Under the pieces are notes generated by a model that saw only the letters and a program-made list of their open reading frames with translations, had not been told where the DNA came from and did no database searches. A DNA stretch of 64,000 nucleotides from an uncultured Siphonobacter sp. (GTDB taxonomy: Bacteria; Bacteroidota; Bacteroidia; Cytophagales; Spirosomataceae). Shown one piece after another: positions 42,667-51,830 of the stretch. Every line of letters begins with the position of its first letter. Position 1 is the first letter of the stretch. A program made the translations under genes and the position numbers. Location: NCBI GenBank assembly GCA_913774715.1, contig CAJYHS010000155.1, positions 86,367 to 150,366 of the forward strand, written 5' to 3'.

Positions 42667-43437
42667 ATGAAAGTTGGAATTGTATTCTCGGGAGGAGCGG
42701 TGCGGGGATTTGCTCATTTGGGCATTTTAAAAGCATTACATGAAATGGGGATTTTTCCCGAGCATATTTCTGGCGTTAGTGCAGGGTCTATTGTCGGAGC
42801 ATTTGCTGCCTGTAAAGTAGAAGCCGAAGAAGCTTACGATTTAATTGAGCGAAGCAACTACAAGAGTTACCTGAAGCTGGCTTTTAGCCGCATGGGGTTT
42901 CTGAAGCTCGATAAAGTCGAAGATTTATTGCAGCAGCATTTACCTCGAAATTTCGAAGATCTGGCTTTACCCTTAACTGTTAATGCGACAGATCTGGCTA
43001 CTGGAGAAGAAGTGTTTTTCGACTCGGGTCCGTTAATACGACCAATTTTAGCTTCCTGCTGTTTACCCGGTTTATTTGAGCCAGTTACTATCAATCAGAA
43101 ACAGTTAATTGATGGAGGAGTACTGAATCATATGCCTTATGAACCCCTGGAGAACCACTGCGAAATTATCATCGGCTGTCATTGCAACCCCGTGGGTTAC
43201 CTGGATACCCCTGCCAGCTCGATGAAGTCTGTCCTGATGCGGAGTTTATATCTGGCTACGGCTAAAGCCAGTCACCAAAAGTCTCAGCGATTTGATGTGT
43301 TCATTGAGCCTCCTCAGCTACAGAATTTCAACGTGTTTGATACCAAAAAATCACGTGATATTTTCCGGATTGGCTACGAATATACCCTCAAGTTAGCCCC
43401 AGTGATGGAAAAATTAAGAGAACAGATTAGTTATTAA
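42667..43437 (+). CDS. Patatin-like phospholipase
   Basis: A 256-residue cytosolic-type patatin. The oxyanion hole is in GGAVRGFAHLG (9-19), the nucleophile Ser in GVSAGSIVG (GxSxG, about residue 38), and the catalytic Asp in IDGGVLNHMP (DGG, about 156), giving the Ser-Asp dyad of RssA/YlbK-type enzymes. It is a lipid acyl hydrolase by family. It begins 11 bases after the DUF5723 gene and shares its transcription. No signal peptide or POTRA/barrel domain is present. Confidence 0.92.
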   Translation: MKVGIVFSGGAVRGFAHLGILKALHEMGIFPEHISGVSAGSIVGAFAACKVEAEEAYDLIERSNYKSYLKLAFSRMGFLKLDKVEDLLQQHLPRNFEDLALPLTVNATDLATGEEVFFDSGPLIRPILASCCLPGLFEPVTINQKQLIDGGVLNHMPYEPLENHCEIIIGCHCNPVGYLDTPASSMKSVLMRSLYLATAKASHQKSQRFDVFIEPPQLQNFNVFDTKKSRDIFRIGYEYTLKLAPVMEKLREQISY

Positions 43438-43472
43438 AAAAGCCCCGAAGTAATGAACTTCGGGGCTTTTTT
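43435..43472. terminator. Bidirectional terminator between patatin and susD
   Basis: AAAAAAGCCCCGAAGT/ACTTCGGGGCTTTTTT stem, six T on either strand. Confidence 0.9.
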
Positions 43473-43491
43473 AATAACTAAAGCGATAATC

Positions 43492-44853
43492 CTAGTTATA
43501 GCCAGGATTTTGTACTAGCATATTATTCACCTGCATTTCCCGGAAAGGAATGGGCATAACCAAATTATTGGCGTTGAATGCCAAGGATCCAACCGTTCTG
43601 CGGGTTCTTTTCAAATCATGTAATAATTCGCCTTCAAATAACAGTTCCAGCTTACGCTCTTTTAAAATAGCGTTCAGGTTTACTGTGGTGAGGTTTGCTA
43701 AACCTACTCGATTTCTGATACGGTTTACGTCAGCAAGAGGAGTAGCTCCTGTTGAGGTATTCAAACGGAAGTTAGCTTCCGCCCGAGTCAGATACATCTC
43801 TGCGAGACGTAGAATGGGGACGTTTGAGTATTGTGTGTTAAACTTCAATGAATAAACACTACCTCCATCTTCTGCGAAAAACTCACCGCGAGCATCTCCA
43901 TCCTCAAACTGAGCAAAAAGATTGTTAGTAATAGTTATGTCACCGCGTTCATTCACTGAATAGAACGTTCTCAGTGAATTATCGCCAGCCTGAGAAGTGA
44001 CCTGAGTAGAAAAAATATTCTCAGGTGAATTTTGATTAACCAGGTTGAAAGAAGATTCATAATCAGCGTTCAACTGGTACACACCACTCTGAATAACGCG
44101 ATTGGCAGCGGCAGCAGCATTGGTATAATCCAGTTGCATTAAGTACACGCGGGAAAGCATACCTGCAGCTGCCCACTTCGTTGCCTGTCCCGTCATCTTA
44201 CCTGCTGTAGTCGTATAAGCAGTGGCAGGTAGGGCCGCTTCAGCTTTAGTCAAGTCGTCAATTACCTGTGCATACACTTGAGAAACTGAATTACGAGCTA
44301 CGTAGCTGTCGTTGCCAATAACCGTAGTAGGTGTTAATACTAGAGGCACCCCGGGATTGGCAGTATTGTCTCCATCGCCCCAGGTTTTAGCAAACAGGCG
44401 AACCAGATTAAAGTAAACCGTTCCACGAATGAAACGAGCTTCCCCTTCAAAACGAGCCCGGTTTGCCTCAGTTACCTTGTCAAGGTTTGCCAGAATGTTA
44501 TTGCAAATATTGATGGTTGCATAACTATCCGTCCAGATTAAGGAAGTATAGGAATTATTAACCAGAATATTCTTTGTGTTGAACTGGCCGGGCTGTACGA
44601 ATGTGCCACCCCAGGCCACATCTCCGTTATTTGCCAGCAGGTCGGCCGACAGTTGTACCTGGCCACCTAAGACATAATAACTTCCCAGGCGGTTATAAGA
44701 TCCTAATAAAGCGGCCTGTACGTCGGATGAAGTCTGTAAAGCTGAACTCTGATCAATCTGGTTGGTGGGAGCCAGGTTCAACCGATCACCGCAGGATGAC
44801 ATTGCCAGCATAGTGGCAGCCATCAGTATATATGAATAATTCGATTTTTTCAT
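43492..44853 (-). CDS. SusD-like nutrient-binding lipoprotein
   Basis: A 453-residue surface lipoprotein of the SusD/RagB family. The signal ends LAMSSC with Cys20. The N-terminal SusD helical region has APTNQIDQSSALQTSSDVQA and LLGSYNRLGSYYVL, and TPR-like helices follow. The C-terminal part has the typical VPILRLAEMYLTRAEANFRL, DVNRIRNRVGLANL, LLFEGELLHDLKRTRR and VMPIPFREMQVN. It would form a bag-like transporter lid on the SusC protein encoded 27 bases upstream, so susC precedes susD in one operon. No CAZyme is adjacent, so the imported glycan or peptide cannot be predicted. Confidence 0.95.
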   Translation of the reverse strand: MKKSNYSYILMAATMLAMSSCGDRLNLAPTNQIDQSSALQTSSDVQAALLGSYNRLGSYYVLGGQVQLSADLLANNGDVAWGGTFVQPGQFNTKNILVNNSYTSLIWTDSYATINICNNILANLDKVTEANRARFEGEARFIRGTVYFNLVRLFAKTWGDGDNTANPGVPLVLTPTTVIGNDSYVARNSVSQVYAQVIDDLTKAEAALPATAYTTTAGKMTGQATKWAAAGMLSRVYLMQLDYTNAAAAANRVIQSGVYQLNADYESSFNLVNQNSPENIFSTQVTSQAGDNSLRTFYSVNERGDITITNNLFAQFEDGDARGEFFAEDGGSVYSLKFNTQYSNVPILRLAEMYLTRAEANFRLNTSTGATPLADVNRIRNRVGLANLTTVNLNAILKERKLELLFEGELLHDLKRTRRTVGSLAFNANNLVMPIPFREMQVNNMLVQNPGYN

Positions 44854-44880
44854 AAAAAAAATGTGTTGACCGTCCTGAGA

Positions 44881-47800
44881 TTAGAAACCAAGCTGAATAC
44901 CGAAGGTGATTGTTTTCGCCTGTGGTGCAGAATAGAAATCCTGTCCTAAAGAAAGAGCATTATTGCTCATGTCGGAGTTAACCTCAGGATCCCAGCCTTT
45001 GTATTTCGTGAATGTCAGCAGGTTTTGAGCCAGAGCATACACCCGGATTTTCTCTACTTTCAAACGCTGAAGCAGGGGACGAGGTAGAGTGTAACCCAGG
45101 GAAACATTACGTAAACGAACGTACGAAGCGTCACTCAGGTAACGGGAAGATGCCACTGTACCGTTAGCATACAGCAAACGAGGCTGCGGCGTAGAAGCAT
45201 TGGGGTTTTCGGGTGACCAGTAGTCTAGCTCAGAAACCACGTGGTTATCCAGATAATCACCGGAAGCCATTTCATACTTTGCACCGCCCATATAAATCTT
45301 ATTACCGAACTGACCGTTGAATAAGAAGCTAAAATCGATACCAGCGTATGAGAACGTGTTCGTAATACCACCAAACCACTTGGGAAGCGGGCTACCCACG
45401 AAAGTTGGGTTTGCTTCGTTAGGATTATTGGTTGTTGCACGATCGCCTTCAGAAGCATTTATGTAGTATAAAGCATCTCCATTTGTGCGATCTACACCTG
45501 CATATTCATACATGTAAAATGCTCCCAATGGCTGTCCAGGATAAGCCCGGTTTACTAAGTCAACCCCACCAGTAACGGCAATAGGCTCACCGGAAGGACT
45601 TTTGGCTAATTCCAATACACGATTTTTATTCGTAGAAATGTTCAGGCTGGTGGTCCATTTGAAGGCACCTACGAGGTTTTGACTATTAATGGTGAATTCA
45701 AAACCCTGATTCCGCATTTTACCTACGTTACGAACCTGCGTCGTGAAACCAGAAGTACCCGGAACGTTTACCGATAATAACAGATCATTGGTATTTTTTA
45801 CGTAATAATCGATTTCCCCGTTAATACGGTTATTTAAGAAACCGTAATCAATACCAAAGTCAGCCTGACGAGTGGTTTCCCATTTCAGGTTGGGATTAGC
45901 TAGTTGGAAAGGAATTTGTCCTGCTACACCTGCATAACCATAGGTGGTAGTTCCAGATGAGGCCGACCAAAGGCCCAGAGCAGGGAAGTTGCCGATTTCA
46001 GCATTACCCGTCAAACCATAACTGGCTCGGAATTTCAGGAAGCTGAAGACATTACTTTCTTTCAGGAATGATTCTTCAGAAAGAATCCAGCCCGCCGAAG
46101 CCGCCGGGAAGAAACCATATTTACTATCATTACCGAAACGGCTAGAACCGTCAATCCGACCGCTTAAGCCTACCAGGTATTTATCAGCAAATTTGTAATT
46201 AGCCCGCAGGAAGTAAGACAGGAACGCAAATTGTGAGCGAGTAGAAGAACCGCTGGTAATATCCGCCGCAGAAGTAACGTAACGATAGGCATTCGAAGGG
46301 AACTGCTGACCCGTAACGGAGTTAGCATCCGTACGTGAATCCTGATATGACATACCCAGCGTAGCTGTTAAGGAATGTACGCCACCAAACGACTTATTGA
46401 AATTAAAGTAGTTGTTGGTGTTGTAGTTCATTACCTGAGCATAAGCACTCGTACCATCACCAGTAGCTGTGCCAACGTTACGTACGGTTTCGCTACCGTA
46501 ATACATATTCTCATTTTGGGACAAGATGTCAACCCCCAATTCAGAACGGAAACTCAAGGAATTCGAGATATCGATTTGAGCATATACGTTACTAATGTTT
46601 CTGAAAACCAGCGTTTGATAATCAGCATACTTAGCAGAAATCAAAGGGTTATAATAGATGGGGTAGTTCGTATAAGCTCCCGGAGGTGTTCCTGAAAGTA
46701 AACCTGAACGAGGATCTGTTACAGGAGTAATGGGCGACAGAGCCACGATCTGCATAGGCGTAGAGAAAGCGTTATCGTTTGATACACGATTCTGAAGCGT
46801 ACGGGCTAAGCTCATGTTCATGCCCAGACTCAGCCATTTATTGGCTTTATGATCCAGATTGACACGACCAGTATAACGTTCTAAAGAGTTACTGATCAGA
46901 ATACCTTTTTGGTTCAGGTATTGGCCAGAAATATAGAATCTCGTTTTATCGTTACCGCCCGAAATATTTAAATCCGTTTGTGAGAAAGGAGCTTTCTGAA
47001 AAGCCTGACTTTGCCAGTCAGTATTAACCGATCCTAACTCTGTTCCAGCTGAATATCGACTGAAAAGCGTAGGAATGAATACTGTGCTATAGTAATTGTC
47101 ATTCTCGATCGCATCAGAGTTAGCCGCCGCCGTACGCATATAGCTCATCCACTGCTCAGCATTCATGTATTTTTTCAAGCGAGTAGGCTTGCTTGAACCG
47201 TACTGAAAACCAACGCTTACGTTCGTCTTACCTGACTTACCACGTTTCGTTGTAATCAGTACTACGCCGTTCGCCGCACGAGCTCCATAAATAGCACCCG
47301 CAGAAGCATCTTTCAGAATTTCAAGGGATTCAATATCCTGAGGGTTAAGATCAGCAATCGGGTTCGTTGCTGCTGTCGTAGTTGAAAGATCCTGTGTAGT
47401 AATAGGAACACCATCAATCACATATAAAGGCTGGCTGGAAGCTGAAACCGAAGAGGTTCCCCGCACGCGAACGGAGATACCCTGACCCAGTTTACCGTTA
47501 CCCTGCGTGATCTGCACACCTGCCGCATTGCCTTGAAGAGCCGTTTCAAACGAAGGACTAGGAATATTTTCTAGTTTCTTTGAGTCAACCTTGGCGATGT
47601 TACCCGTTACATCTCGTTTGATTTGAGAACCAAAACCGGTTACGACTACTTCAGTCAATTGTTGGTTATCGGTACCTAGCTCAACATTAATGATCGTTTG
47701 GTTTCCAACGGCTACTTCTTTGCGGCCCATGCCTACAAAACTGAATACCAGCGTAGCGTTAGAAGGGACGGAAATACGGTATTCACCATCGGCATTGGAG

Positions 47801-47964
47801 TTTACTCCCTGACTGGAGCCTTTCACTTGAATGCTTACGCCGACCAGAGCCGTTCCGTCTTCGGAGGAAGTGACTTTTCCAGTCACAACGTGGTCCTGAG
47901 CAATTGTACTAAAGCCGCTCAGCAAAGTGCCCAAAAAGACACAAAGATGTAACAGTTTTCTCAT
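44881..47964 (-). CDS. SusC-like TonB-linked outer-membrane transporter
   Basis: A 1027-residue SusC/RagA-family channel. After the signal peptide comes a carboxypeptidase-regulatory-like domain (VVTGKVTSSEDGTALVGVSI, then GEYRISVPSNATLVFSFVGM, about 25-105), then the TonB box region LTEVVVTGFG, the plug with SVRVRGTSSVSASSQPLYVI and ASAGAIYGARAANGVVLITT (SusC signature), and a 22-strand barrel ending in phenylalanine. All typical. With the downstream susD gene it forms a nutrient-import pair. An upstream dyad and a TActTTTG box lie in the 470-base gap before it. No anti-sigma or sigma gene flanks it. Confidence 0.97.
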   Translation of the reverse strand: MRKLLHLCVFLGTLLSGFSTIAQDHVVTGKVTSSEDGTALVGVSIQVKGSSQGVNSNADGEYRISVPSNATLVFSFVGMGRKEVAVGNQTIINVELGTDNQQLTEVVVTGFGSQIKRDVTGNIAKVDSKKLENIPSPSFETALQGNAAGVQITQGNGKLGQGISVRVRGTSSVSASSQPLYVIDGVPITTQDLSTTTAATNPIADLNPQDIESLEILKDASAGAIYGARAANGVVLITTKRGKSGKTNVSVGFQYGSSKPTRLKKYMNAEQWMSYMRTAAANSDAIENDNYYSTVFIPTLFSRYSAGTELGSVNTDWQSQAFQKAPFSQTDLNISGGNDKTRFYISGQYLNQKGILISNSLERYTGRVNLDHKANKWLSLGMNMSLARTLQNRVSNDNAFSTPMQIVALSPITPVTDPRSGLLSGTPPGAYTNYPIYYNPLISAKYADYQTLVFRNISNVYAQIDISNSLSFRSELGVDILSQNENMYYGSETVRNVGTATGDGTSAYAQVMNYNTNNYFNFNKSFGGVHSLTATLGMSYQDSRTDANSVTGQQFPSNAYRYVTSAADITSGSSTRSQFAFLSYFLRANYKFADKYLVGLSGRIDGSSRFGNDSKYGFFPAASAGWILSEESFLKESNVFSFLKFRASYGLTGNAEIGNFPALGLWSASSGTTTYGYAGVAGQIPFQLANPNLKWETTRQADFGIDYGFLNNRINGEIDYYVKNTNDLLLSVNVPGTSGFTTQVRNVGKMRNQGFEFTINSQNLVGAFKWTTSLNISTNKNRVLELAKSPSGEPIAVTGGVDLVNRAYPGQPLGAFYMYEYAGVDRTNGDALYYINASEGDRATTNNPNEANPTFVGSPLPKWFGGITNTFSYAGIDFSFLFNGQFGNKIYMGGAKYEMASGDYLDNHVVSELDYWSPENPNASTPQPRLLYANGTVASSRYLSDASYVRLRNVSLGYTLPRPLLQRLKVEKIRVYALAQNLLTFTKYKGWDPEVNSDMSNNALSLGQDFYSAPQAKTITFGIQLGF

Positions 47965-47995
47965 GTGATATAACTTAGTTTTAGTAAGGATGTAG

Positions 47996-48003
47996 CAAAA
48001 GTA
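47996..48003 (-). promoter_or_regulatory. Promoter -7 box of susC
   Basis: Minus-strand TACTTTTG, exact TAnnTTTG, 31 bases before the susC ATG. Confidence 0.5.
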
Positions 48004-48111
48004 CTAATAAAAATGGAAACAGAATAAAATAGTCTTTTGCTTAATTATGAAGTATAAATATATTGTATTAGGTAAATAGTGTTGATTATATTTTATATAA
48101 CTACTATTTAC

Positions 48112-48128
48112 TTCCAAATTGTTTGGAA
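48112..48128. promoter_or_regulatory. Hyphenated dyad upstream of susC (possible operator)
   Basis: TTCCAAA-TTG-TTTGGAA, a perfect seven-base inverted repeat with a three-base centre, about 150 bases upstream of susC. The size and symmetry fit a dimeric regulator site; the binding protein is unknown. Confidence 0.35.
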
Positions 48129-48383
48129 TAGTTTTTATTAGAAAAAGTGTCTTTTTTATTTGAAAAATAATATTTTGATAAAGTAGTAATAGCATCAGAA
48201 ATGAATTAATAATGATTCTAAACATCATTGAATTATTCTAAGAAATTCATCGTTGTTGGAAAAGTTATAATTTTCCTGAAAATGCCAACGGATTACAGGA
48301 CTTATGGAAAGTCATTAAATAGACTTTTAAACGATAATTGGTAATCTCACCTTCGCTATATCAATCATCTGACGGCAGATTTG

Positions 48384-48391
48384 TACTTTTG
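48384..48391 (+). promoter_or_regulatory. Promoter -7 box of the ABC-F gene
   Basis: TACTTTTG, exact consensus, 43 bases before the chosen ATG. Confidence 0.5.
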
Positions 48392-48434
48392 ATATTCATT
48401 CGGGGCGGTGCGTAGGGCCGTCCGCTTCTTTCTT

Positions 48435-50372
48435 ATGCTTTCCATCACGAACCTGAGTTTCTATTTTGGCAGTCGGGCATTATACGACGAGGCCTCTCTT
48501 CATATTAAACCCAAAGATCGGATTGGCCTGATCGGGGCGAACGGAACGGGAAAATCCACGCTTCTGCGGCTGATCGTGGGTGAATATACTCCCGACGGAG
48601 GTACCATCTCCAAGTCGGGTGATTGTACCATTGGTTTCTTGAATCAGGATTTGCTGAGTTATGAATCCAAAGAATCTATTCTGACGGTAGCCATGCAGGC
48701 GTTCGAGCGGGAAATGATTCTGCAAAAGAAAATCGACGAAGTTCTTCACGAAATGGAGACGAACTATCGCGATGAGCTGATTGATAAACTGGCGAACTAT
48801 CAGGAAGAATTTGAAGCTTTGGATGGTTATACGATTCAGTCGAAAGCTGAAGAAATTCTCGAAGGTTTAGGTTTCAAGACCGAGGATCTTAATACGCCTC
48901 TGGAACGTTTCTCTGGAGGATGGCGGATGCGGGTAATGCTGGCGAAACTCCTTTTGCAAAAACCAAGCCTATTGCTTCTGGATGAGCCTACCAACCACTT
49001 GGACTTACCAAGTATTGAATGGGTGGAAAACTACGTTCGTAATTATGAGGGAGCAGTAATGATTGTTTCTCACGACCGTTTCTTCCTGGATAATTGCGTA
49101 AATGCTATTGTGGAAGTAACGGGTGGCAAACTGAATTTATATCCAGGTAACTATTCGTTCTTTATTGAAGAAAAGTCTTTACGGAATGAAATTCAGAAGG
49201 GGGCTTACGAAAACCAGCAGGCGAAAATTCGTCAGACAGAGCGTTTCATCGAACGTTTCAAGGCAAAAGCCAGTAAGGCACGTCAGGTACAAAGCCGCGT
49301 GAAATCCCTTGAGAAAATGGATTTCGTGGACGATGTAATCGATGAGACGGCTCGGGTAAACTTCAAGTTTACGCTGGCCACTCAGCCCGGTAAAAACATT
49401 TTCGAGTTGCAGGATGTATCGAAAGCCTATGGCGAAAAACGCATTCTGACGGATACCAACAGCTTTATTTCCCGTGGTGACAAAATTGCTCTGATTGGAG
49501 CTAACGGTAAAGGTAAATCCACGCTTTTACGGATTATTGCCGGAACAGAGCCCGTGCAGGGAAAACGTCAGCTTGGACACAACGTAGCGTTTGCGTTTTA
49601 TGCTCAGCACCAATTAGAATCGTTGAACATTGACAATACGCTGATTGAAGAACTTCGGGAAATGGGCACGGACAAAACCGAAGCTCAGTTACGAAGCATT
49701 CTAGGCTGTTTCCTGTTCTCGAATGATGATGTGTTCAAGAAAATTAAAGTGCTTTCCGGAGGTGAGAAATCACGCGTAGCATTGGCAAAAATGTTGCTTT
49801 CGGAAGCAAATTTCCTGCTGTTGGATGAGCCTACCAACCACTTGGACATGATCTCGGTGAACATTCTGATTCAGGCTCTGCAACAGTACGAAGGAACGTA
49901 CGTCATTGTTTCTCACGACCGTTTCTTCGTTTCGGAAGTCGCGACGAAAATCTGGTATATTGAAGACGAACAGATCAAGGAATATCCCGGAACGTATGAT
50001 GAATATGTAACCTGGCAGGAAGAACGTGAAGCGAACCGTAAGGATTCTTCTTCCGCGAAAACTGAAAAGCCAGCAGAAGTAAAACCAGCCAAACCTCAGC
50101 CTTCCGCTTCGGATGCGGAGCGAAAGCAGGCACAGCAAAAGCTGAAAAAGGTGCAGCAGCAAGTAGAAGAACTGGAGAAGAAAGTGAGTACGCTGGAGTT
50201 GAAAAAAGCTGAAATCGAATCCCAACTAGCTGATCCTAAGATTTACGGAGATACGCAGCAGTTTACTAAAATCCAGCAGTCTTACGAAGATATCAAAAAG
50301 CAACTGGCCCAGGCAAACGATGCCTGGGAGGAAGCCATGATGGAGGTCGAAGGTCTGGAGAAGACGATTTAA
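48435..50372 (+). CDS. ABC-F family ATPase (Uup/YheS-like)
   Basis: A soluble, ribosome-associated ABC-F protein of 645 residues with two ABC domains and no membrane part. Domain 1 has Walker A GANGTGKST, signature FSGGWRMR and LLLLDEPTNHLD. The interdomain linker is charged and helical. Domain 2 has GANGKGKST, signature LSGGEKSR and a second DEPTNHLD. A C-terminal coiled coil (QQQVEELEKKVSTLELKKAE) resembles the Uup extension. These proteins act on stalled or initiating ribosomes; antibiotic resistance is not implied. The ATG at 48435 is preferred over the longer frame at 48408. Confidence 0.93.
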   Translation: MLSITNLSFYFGSRALYDEASLHIKPKDRIGLIGANGTGKSTLLRLIVGEYTPDGGTISKSGDCTIGFLNQDLLSYESKESILTVAMQAFEREMILQKKIDEVLHEMETNYRDELIDKLANYQEEFEALDGYTIQSKAEEILEGLGFKTEDLNTPLERFSGGWRMRVMLAKLLLQKPSLLLLDEPTNHLDLPSIEWVENYVRNYEGAVMIVSHDRFFLDNCVNAIVEVTGGKLNLYPGNYSFFIEEKSLRNEIQKGAYENQQAKIRQTERFIERFKAKASKARQVQSRVKSLEKMDFVDDVIDETARVNFKFTLATQPGKNIFELQDVSKAYGEKRILTDTNSFISRGDKIALIGANGKGKSTLLRIIAGTEPVQGKRQLGHNVAFAFYAQHQLESLNIDNTLIEELREMGTDKTEAQLRSILGCFLFSNDDVFKKIKVLSGGEKSRVALAKMLLSEANFLLLDEPTNHLDMISVNILIQALQQYEGTYVIVSHDRFFVSEVATKIWYIEDEQIKEYPGTYDEYVTWQEEREANRKDSSSAKTEKPAEVKPAKPQPSASDAERKQAQQKLKKVQQQVEELEKKVSTLELKKAEIESQLADPKIYGDTQQFTKIQQSYEDIKKQLAQANDAWEEAMMEVEGLEKTI

Positions 50373-50390
50373 AGACAGATTATTATCTTT

Positions 50391-50445
50391 GAAAACGCTG
50401 ATGAAACATTTTACGGAAAGTGGTTTCGTCAGCGTTTTCTTTTTA
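50391..50445 (+). terminator. Terminator of the ABC-F gene
   Basis: GAAAACGCTGATGAAAC pairs with GTTTCGTCAGCGTTTTC, then TTTTTA. Confidence 0.8.
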
Positions 50446-50463
50446 TTCAATTAAAAGCCTGTT

Positions 50464-51759
50464 ATGAAAGTGCTAACCCCGTTCATACTTGCCATCGGCC
50501 TTATTTTTCTCGTAAATCAACTCATTGCTCAAGTCATTGAAAATCGCCGTCAGAGCGGCCAGATTCTGTATGAAGATTTTATTTACGATGAAAATATTAA
50601 AACACCTCTGATTTATCCGACGGGTGGAGTGAGTAGCAATGATATTCTGCAACCGCCGGTTCTGGATTTAAATCAGGGCGGTAGCATGCGGCTGGAGTTT
50701 GACTGGTTGGGTAAAGAACAACCGCAGTTCCGGGCCAAGATTTTGCATTGTAATGCTGACTGGAAACCTTCGGCTTTGAATGACGTGGAATTCCTGCCAG
50801 ATTATAACGAATTTCCGATTTACGACGTGAAAGTAGCTCAGGGAACGAAGGTTGGGTATGCTCATTACTGGCTGGAGTTACCACGGGTGAAGGTTAGTGG
50901 TAATTTTATCGTAGTCGTTTATAAAGGTCGTCGGGAGTCGGATGTAGTGTTTACCCGCCGTTTCATGGCGTTTAATCAGCAGATAGTAGCGGCTGGGAAA
51001 ATTAGTTTCGCTCAGGATATTCCTCTTCGAAACAGTCACCAGCAGATTGATTTTTCGCTGAAATACGGTAACTATCCGGTTCTGAATCCTAAGCAGGATT
51101 TATACGTGGTCTTACGGCAGAATTACCGTTGGGATCGTACCATCACGGGCCTCAAGCCGTACATGGTACAGGAGTTTGACCGCATGCTGGAGTATCGATT
51201 TTTTAATAACGAGAACGTATTTGCGGGTAGTAATGAATTCCGGGTGTTCGATATTCGAAGTCGTCAGACCAAAGGCGTCGGTGTAGCTAAACTGGATTTT
51301 ACGCCTAATTTCAACGCTGCTTATTTATTTCCCGATGATATACAGGCCGGGAAAAGTTACATGCAGCAGAACGATCTGGATGGGCAATTTGCCATTTCTA
51401 CTCGTGACGATTTTGGCGATCCAGATTATTTCCCCGTGACGTTTACCTTACGTTCGCAACAAAGAGAAGATGGCAAAATGCCTTACGTGATTGGGAACTT
51501 CAATTTCTACGAATTAAAGAAAGAAAATCAGATGCACTACGATCAGGCCGCTGAAGGGTATCAGGCCACGATCTTGTGTAAGCAGGGGGTGTATAATTAC
51601 ATGTACGCCTTACCTAGTGCCGATGGGAAAAAAGCCGAAGAACAACCCATTGAAGGAGCTTACTCGTTGACTCAGAATACGTACGAGATATTTATTTACC
51701 ATCGCTCACCCGGTAGCCGGGCGGATCAGCTGGTAGGGTATCAGGTCATTCACAACTAG
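50464..51759 (+). CDS. Type IX secretion Plug-domain protein (DUF5103)
   Basis: A 431-residue exported protein with signal-like N-terminus (LIFLVNQLIAQ). The family (formerly DUF5103) is the Plug protein that closes the SprA translocon of the Bacteroidota type IX secretion system. Recognised segments are LIYPTGGVSSNDILQPPVLD, FRAKILHCNADWKPS, and the later RSPGSRADQLVGYQVIHN end. Both Plug-type beta-sandwich parts seem present and the length is normal. It stands as a single gene, away from other T9SS genes. Its presence implies that the organism has T9SS machinery. Confidence 0.85.
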   Translation: MKVLTPFILAIGLIFLVNQLIAQVIENRRQSGQILYEDFIYDENIKTPLIYPTGGVSSNDILQPPVLDLNQGGSMRLEFDWLGKEQPQFRAKILHCNADWKPSALNDVEFLPDYNEFPIYDVKVAQGTKVGYAHYWLELPRVKVSGNFIVVVYKGRRESDVVFTRRFMAFNQQIVAAGKISFAQDIPLRNSHQQIDFSLKYGNYPVLNPKQDLYVVLRQNYRWDRTITGLKPYMVQEFDRMLEYRFFNNENVFAGSNEFRVFDIRSRQTKGVGVAKLDFTPNFNAAYLFPDDIQAGKSYMQQNDLDGQFAISTRDDFGDPDYFPVTFTLRSQQREDGKMPYVIGNFNFYELKKENQMHYDQAAEGYQATILCKQGVYNYMYALPSADGKKAEEQPIEGAYSLTQNTYEIFIYHRSPGSRADQLVGYQVIHN

Positions 51760-51773
51760 ACTTAGTTACTTAC

Positions 51774-51809
51774 AAAAAAGAGCGGCCCTCATCAGAGCCG
51801 CTCTTTTTT
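51774..51809. terminator. Bidirectional terminator between the Plug gene and ychF
   Basis: AAAAAAGAGCGGC/GCCGCTCTTTTTT stem. Confidence 0.85.
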
Positions 51810-51830
51810 GTATTAATGCAGATATTCTGC

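Larger units (their letters stand above)
47965..48434. other. Divergent control region of susC and the ABC-F gene
   Basis: A 470-base AT-rich gap. It holds a -7 box for each gene (47996-48003 minus, 48384-48391 plus) and a hyphenated dyad at 48112-48128. No gene was seen. Confidence 0.55.
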
